Below the pieces are notes generated by a model that saw only the letters and a program-made list of their open reading frames with translations, was not told the DNA's origin and ran no database searches. The position numbers were made by a program, and so were the translations under genes. Shown here one piece after another: positions 58,749-64,000 of a stretch of DNA of 64,000 bases (positions are counted from its first letter, which is position 1; each line of letters starts with the position of its first letter). The stretch is from Cyclina sinensis (taxonomy: Eukaryota > Mollusca > Bivalvia > Venerida > Veneridae): the NCBI GenBank assembly GCA_012932295.1, contig JAAONU010000019.1:28586913-28650912 (forward strand). Reading direction: 5' to 3'.

Positions 58749-61641
58749 GTAAACCCAATATATTAACTGTTTCAGTCGAAACTCTTCAGATTTCTTGTGT
58801 TAATCATATGCGTTTAATGTATATAAATTATCGCTATAGTTGATATCTTACTGTGACTTTTAAATTTCTTTTTATTGCCGTTGACATTGTGCGGCCTTGA
58901 GAAAATTAATGGTGTTCACCTTATAATTTTGCCATGATTTCTAATTACGTAACTTGTTTTTCGATTTAAGAGTGTAACTGGTTACTATACAAGTCTGAAA
59001 CATTTCAAAATATATATCAGGACGTTGCTGTCTCAAGATTTGTTGATGTTATCGTTACTTTCTGTGATCTCTAACATCTGCTTAGCGGTTGCTTATGCAA
59101 AGGCAAACTCATTCACATATTTTCAAGAAATGAACTGTCAGCCTAATGCAAAAATGAACCAAGTCTTATTTAATTATATAACATGTTTTATCCAATCTTG
59201 TGGCAAGCCCTTGAAATACAGAGTTGTTTGTGACAAAATTTCATCTAGCATTTAACATTTGAACAAACACCTCCTGGATTTGAAAGACCAAAATAACTAA
59301 ACACGATTGTGACAAGGTTAAACTGAATACTTGAAAGTGTCTTACTGGAATAGACTTTTGATTACTGGATTGGACCTGTTACAGCAAAAGTATGTAATTA
59401 AATGTAAAAGAAACTAAATGAATCTAGTTTGAAAGACATTAACTTTAGAAGCTAACATTGAATTTAATAAATCAAATATTTCTTAACTAGTATGCTGTTA
59501 ATGATTATAGGAATTAAATGAATTTGGTATGAATTGTCTATATGAAGTTTTTCACTTATCAGTAAAAAAATTACCCCGTAGTTAGTGGGTGAGTACTTGG
59601 TTTTTATTGTTAATTTTGACATTTGCAAAGAAAATGCCACAGTGGCTCAGTGGTCTACATCGTTGCACCATATTTGGCTGAACTGAAGGGCATGGGTTCA
59701 AATCCTGGAAAAAGCAAACTCTTTTTTCTTCAGTTTTCATAATGTATAGAAGCATAAAAAGATCTTTTGGTCATAGTATATTAAGTGGTCTTCTATTTTA
59801 AAGAAAAGAAAAAAAAAGCTAAATTCTGTCAGTCAGTCGCTTTAACAGTCATTATTGTTTATATACAATTAGACAGACAGCAGAGGTCTAGACATTAATT
59901 GATAAACTACCATGATTTTTTACTCCCCCAGTTAATTGAATCCCAACTTAAGGATTTGCAAGAAATAATAAAATTATAAAGTTTTATCGTGTACTGCACA
60001 CAGTTAATAAGGAAACAGAATTCTTAAATTAAGAAAATGTTTTTTATTATATATAGTCTAAGCTGTTAATTTAAAGTCTTTTCCAGTATATTCCGGTAAA
60101 AAAGTCTATTACTGTACAGTATGCAGTGTAGCTGGATTATTGTTGCTCTGGGTACTTCTTCATTATTTCACAAGTGGTAAATGAAATAATACAACTTCAT
60201 AGATTTAAGAGAGATCAGTTACACATAGCTTGAAACACATAAACTAAGGTTTTCAAAATTACAAAATTCCTTGTGCCCTTAACCTTCCTATGTAGTAGAA
60301 AAATACAATGTTTATTGAAAATTTGACTAAGTTTGTTTTATATCTGGTATAATGATTCTGAAGTTCCACTTCTTTGTTCAAATTACTTTCCTACAGTCAT
60401 TTATTTTAACTTAATTAAAATCATTCTAAAATTGTCATTCTAAGTTGTGACGACCTATAATAAAGAAAGATTGTCACTTGGGGGTTAATTTATGGACACT
60501 TAACAACATTAAAAAAATAGTACAGGAATCTTTTACAATACAAATAGCTTATGTTGTAGAGTGTTGCTTATTTCAAGATAAGATTTTTTATGTCCCCAAA
60601 GTGAGGCATATAGTAATTGCACTGTCTGTCCGGTGAAATCTTGTCCTCACTTCGTCTCCAAAACCGCATGAGATATTTTATTGAAACTTAACAGGAGTGT
60701 TTGTCACGAAGTCCAGTTGTGCATATCTTCAGGAGATTATGCTCGATTTATTTTTGGCAGAGTTATGAGTACTTAGTCATTTCTTTTTACTCTAACTTCT
60801 ATATTAAAGTCTTGTCCACATTCATCTCCAAAACCGCTTGGAGGATTTCATTGAAACTTCACAAGAATGTTTGTCACCAAGCTTTGTTTTGCATATCTTC
60901 AGGAGTTTCTGCTCAGATTATTTTTGGCAGAGTTATGGGCCCTTAGTCATTTTTTTACTAGAACTTCTGTATTCAAATCTTGTCCAAACTACATCTCCAA
61001 AACTGCTAGGGGGATTTTTTATATATAAAACATCAGTAGGGGTTGGGAATAAAACAGTATTGTTTGTATTCAAGGCTAAACGCACAGCTTTCTATTTCAT
61101 TGAATAATCATGTCTTCAACCCAGTCATACAAGAATCTGAAGCAGAAAAACATTACTTTACCATTTACCTTCAGTTCATGCTCTATTTTTTGTCTGATCT
61201 CTTTTCCACAGGCATATTCAATTATATATTTACATCAGTTACATTTCAAAGCTACATTTCGGGGGCATATGTCAATTTCCAGTGACAGCTCTTGTTTTTG
61301 ACTTGGTGCAGCATTCCTTTCCTCTAATATTATTAAATCATTATCTTCTCAGAGTGTTGCAAATTTGTTTTATTTATTTCTGTATATATTCTTACTTTCA
61401 GTACAAACCTCTGTGCTGAAGAGGATACAGCCAAAATGTCTTGCAAGTACCAAGGCAGAAAGCCGAGAAGACTGCTTCAGTAAGACATCTATACCCATTT
61501 CTCATCTCATTCATTCAGTGTCCTAGAAAATATACATGTGACCTACATGCAAATATCCAGAATCTGTGCAAGTTGAAGTAATTCACAAAAAAGGCAACTC
61601 TAAGATAAAAAATTTAAGGAAAAACAGGTTTCTTCCCTCTG

Positions 61642-61701
<60 letters not shown>

Positions 61702-63532
61702 CTAAAATTAAGTAAACTTGAAAGGAATTTTCTGACTGATCTGAAATAATATCAGACAATACTTTAGTAAAACATTAATTTCAAACACTTTGCCTTTTGA
61801 CAACTTATAGATTACAGATAGTTAACTTTACTAACAAGATCTTCATTCAAGAACTATGTAAAAGAAATGAAATGTACGAGGAGTAACTTGCTTGATCTAG
61901 ACAGTGTAGGATAATCATTTAAATGTATTAAAGTAAAAACCATTGGTAGTGTTCACTGAATCTGATTATTTGCTCTCTTTATGAAGTTTGTTCAGTAGAG
62001 ATAGCAATTTTTCATTTTAAGTGTAAGTTTTTAAGCCCAAAAGTAGTCTTAACAGCTAAGAGGTATAAGTGAACAAGAAAAAGGCATGAAAAATATGTTT
62101 ACACTTGAAAGTATTTGACCCCACAAGTGGTTATAGCATTGGTCAAAGTTTGGAGTAAGATGTTTAATTGGTACCTACTAAGAGCATTGCCCAGTTGAGA
62201 CTAAACTTCATCAAAATTTCTCAAAAGTCATATTCTATTCTTCAAATCCTTTTAGACCTGACAGCATGTTTGAGTTTTGAGCAGCAGTTTGACTGGAAGT
62301 GTCCAAACTGCCAGTCTGGCGGTTGATGGTTTAAATCTTAACAGGGAATGAGAGTCTCAAATGACCTTCTGCGGTCATTATTTTTTTAATTTTTTGTTCA
62401 AGAACTACCGGTAGTTTGTATACAAGTACCGGTATAAGTCATTGAGAATAAGTTGCAGAAACTCTGTCTCAAAACTAGTTCAAATAAATGAGTTTAAAAT
62501 TACTTAAGGGTTAATCACTAATTTTGATTTCAGTAAATGTCAACCCTCCAGAAGTACCCCTCAAAGACAAGTCAGTGGGAAGGTTGGTTGATGAAATGGC
62601 CACCTGGGTAATGCTAACAGAACTGGTTAAAGGTATTTAACCCTTTACTCCATATATACACATTTTAACACATGTGCGACCAGTGTAGATCCAGATCAGA
62701 CGGCACATCCATGCCATCTGATCAGGATCTGCACTGGTCGCTTTGTGGTCAGAAATAGCCTAACGTATCAAAAGGTGAACAGTGTAGATCCTGATCAGAC
62801 GGCACAGATGTGCCGGCTGATCTGGATCTGCACTGTTCGCCCAAGCCATAAAGGTGTATATATGGAAAGAAGGGTTAAGTTTAAATTATTGTCAAATATG
62901 GTTGAAATGATACTCAGTTAAGACTAACATGTAAATCTCCTTCATGGAAGATAAGAGAAGTTATGCAGGTCTGTTTGTTGCAACGAAAGTAGTCATGTAG
63001 GTAAATGCCAAAGGTTTTACTGAGAGCACAATAAAATTCATCGGATTATTAATAAGGTGCTTTTGTTCCAATTCTTTTATAACAGTTCCTGATTCAAAAC
63101 AAGAAGGGTAGCAGATATAAGAAACAAAAGTAAAGATGCAAGTGTTGATGTTTCACTTCAGTGTGGCATTGTTTTAAAATGTTTGTCTGTTGTGTTCTTA
63201 AACATAAATGCTCATTCAAAAAAAATCTTATATAAAATGTATTACCTGGTAGTAATGATACAAGTGAAGGATGACAAGAATGGATTTTTAGGCATCAAGA
63301 CTGGATGCTTCAGATCAGATAAGAGCCCTGCATATATATGTAATTTTTTTCCATTCCAGGGTTTTCCATTGTACAGAGTATGATGTTTAGAGAGCAAGCA
63401 ACCATTAACTACCCTTTTGAGAAGGGTCCTCTGAGTCCAAGATTCCGTGGAGAGCATGCGTTACGTAGATATCCATCAGGGGAGGAGAGGTGTATTGCAT
63501 GTAAACTCTGCGAAGCCATTTGTCCAGCCCAG
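58706..63532 (+). CDS. NDUFS8: NADH:ubiquinone oxidoreductase 23-kDa (TYKY) subunit, first four coding exons
   Basis: Join of 58706-58748, 61402-61479, 62534-62632 and 63360-63532 gives 131 codons in frame; the gene continues past the window or beyond the Tc1-like insertion. The protein is a mitochondrial matrix-arm subunit of complex I that carries two 4Fe-4S clusters (N6a, N6b) passing electrons toward ubiquinone. It begins with a basic, transit-type peptide ([16 protein letters not shown]). Exon 4 has the diagnostic '[19 protein letters not shown]', '[16 protein letters not shown]', and the first cluster motif [12 protein letters not shown]. The second cluster motif would be in missing exons. 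All donors and acceptors are GT-AG, and the start ATG has A at -3 and G at +4. About two thirds of the usual ~210 aa is present. Confidence 0.95.
59635..59712 (+). repeat. tRNA-like SINE head in NDUFS8 intron 1
   Basis: A-box TGGCTCAGTGG (59643-59653) and B-box GGGTTCAAATCC (59694-59705) with tRNA-like spacing. The acceptor ends do not pair well. An A-rich tail follows near 59800-59817, so it may be one SINE of about 180 bp. Confidence 0.6.
60590..61290. repeat. Interspersed repeat with ~190-bp internal tandem units (NDUFS8 intron 1)
   Basis: It starts 'tgtccccaaagtgaggcata' and ends 'gggggcatatgtcaatttcc'. Inside are two clear units and part of a third with 'cttgtcc', 'atctccaaaaccgc', 'catatcttcaggag' and 'tttttggcagagttatg' in the same order. 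It resembles repeats widespread in bivalves; no transposase is seen. Open frames across it are by-products. Confidence 0.75.
61402..61479 (+). CDS. NDUFS8: NDUFS8 coding exon 2
   Basis: Acceptor TACTTTCAG, reading '[19 protein letters not shown]' to 'SREDCF', donor TTCA|GTAAGA. Poorly conserved presequence region; supported by frame continuity and splice sites. Confidence 0.8.
61645..61697. repeat. A53 homopolymer
   Basis: 53 consecutive A in NDUFS8 intron 2; possibly a retroelement tail, but no body is recognisable beside it. Confidence 0.95.
62534..62632 (+). CDS. NDUFS8: NDUFS8 coding exon 3
   Basis: Acceptor GATTTCAG, reading '[19 protein letters not shown]' then '[10 protein letters not shown]', which aligns with the 'TELFRG' region of other NDUFS8 proteins. 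Donor AAAG|GTATTT. Confidence 0.85.
62641..62874. mobile_element. 234-bp palindromic MITE with TTAA target site (NDUFS8 intron 3)
   Basis: TTAA flanks it at 62637-62640 and 62875-62878. The ends are CCCTTTACTCCATATATACA and, on the reverse strand, CCCTTCTTTCCATATATACA. Inside are two related palindromes built on 'gatcagacggcaca' and 'gtagatcctgatcag'. A TTAA target suggests piggyBac- or Kolobok-type mobilisation. No coding sequence. Confidence 0.85.
63360..63532 (+). CDS. NDUFS8: NDUFS8 coding exon 4 with first 4Fe-4S motif
   Basis: Acceptor CCATTCCAG. Contains the most conserved block of the protein and [14 protein letters not shown] at its end, then donor CAG|GTATGT in phase 0. Confidence 0.97.
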
Positions 63533-63603
63533 GTATGTGATTAATTTTGCATATGTTGTAGAGGTAAGTTCTCATGTCTTCCATCCATGACTGCTTTTTT
63601 TAC

Positions 63604-64000
63604 TACACTCACCAAAACAAATTAAGGGTCAAGGACTTATGACAGCAGTTCTTAAAAACATACTTTTTTTACTTGCTGAATTTTATATCCAACAAAAATT
63701 CATTATATCTGTGACCAATTTAAACTAAAAGTAACATGTGTTTCACAAACACAGTAGCACAATTAATCCTCAAAGACAACCCCTATCAGTTTTAAAGTGT
63801 TTGAGACTTGGTGGGTGGGGTAAACACAATGACTTATCATAAGAAATATGGAAACCAGTTAAATTTTAGAAACAGGTATGACCTCCTTGTGCTCTGATAA
63901 CCTCTTTGACACTGGTCTGGAAGCTGCGTATCAGCTTTTTGATGTCCCTTTGTGGTATGAGAACCCATTCCTCAGTAAAGGCAGCAGCTCATTTCTGGTT
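63604..64000 (-). mobile_element. Tc1-like transposon, right-hand part cut by window
   Basis: A terminus-like CACTCACCAAAACAAATTAA follows TA at 63604. On the minus strand 63866-64000 reads a transposase C-terminus: a stop where a Trp is expected, then 'AAAFTEEWVLIPQRDIKKL', 'IRSFQTSVKEVIRAQGGHT', CF and TAA. The 'IPQ..I..L..S......VI.A.GGHT' pattern is the usual end of Tc1-like transposases. The in-frame TGA shows decay. It lies in the NDUFS8 intron after exon 4. Confidence 0.85.

Overview
The window is animal nuclear DNA. It is AT-rich and gene-poor, with spliced genes, tRNA-derived repeats, mariner/Tc1/pogo-type DNA transposon remnants and a non-LTR retrotransposon. Several repeat families (cores with 'gtgacctagtttttgac' ending in a hairpin plus 'ggtgagctaaaaa', and a SINE with an AATC tail) look like families common in bivalve molluscs. 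A bivalve is therefore my best guess, by inference only.

Layout. (1) 1-27433: nearly three tandem copies of a 9.76-kb unit, almost identical to each other. No host gene is visible in the unit. It holds a tandem pair of tRNA-Ala-like sequences, a Helitron-like repeat with ~146-bp subrepeats, a dead mariner, a dead Tc1-like fragment, a pogo/Tigger-like 1.1-kb element and a 115-bp hairpin. (2) 27434-35900: remains of one or more duplicated claudin/PMP22-like genes on the minus strand: a dead last exon near 29.1 kb, a second last-exon copy near 31.8 kb, an intact last exon at 33.0 kb and a first exon at 35.8 kb. They are mixed with a 57-bp minisatellite, a 0.6-kb insertion carrying a long palindrome, a tRNA-like insertion and a 777-bp foldback element. 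(3) 35921-38315: a 2.4-kb segment bounded by inverted repeats, with a nested SINE that keeps its target-site duplication. (4) 38940-45140: sequence colinear with the tandem unit and its right flank, carrying 49-bp and 43-bp minisatellites. (5) 44690-51427: a complete three-coding-exon claudin/PMP22-like gene on the minus strand (168 aa), with a possible 5' UTR exon near 53.0 kb and a 46-bp tandem repeat filling much of intron 1. (6) 51.7-58.0 kb: tandem repeats, a mariner-type MITE and a decayed non-LTR reverse transcriptase. (7) 58706-63532 and beyond: the first four coding exons of NDUFS8 (complex I 23-kDa/TYKY subunit) on the plus strand, with repeats in its introns and a Tc1-like transposase end running off the right edge.

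How the parts relate. The two recognisable host loci, the claudin-like cluster and NDUFS8, are unrelated in function. The main story is structural. A claudin-like gene plus its downstream DNA appears to have been duplicated. The downstream part of one copy then took in several transposons and was amplified into the 9.76-kb array, while the same region beside the intact gene kept a short form. The 43-bp minisatellite shows the same asymmetry: one unit in one paralogous block and about 34 in the other. I found no bacterial-type system, CRISPR array or operon.
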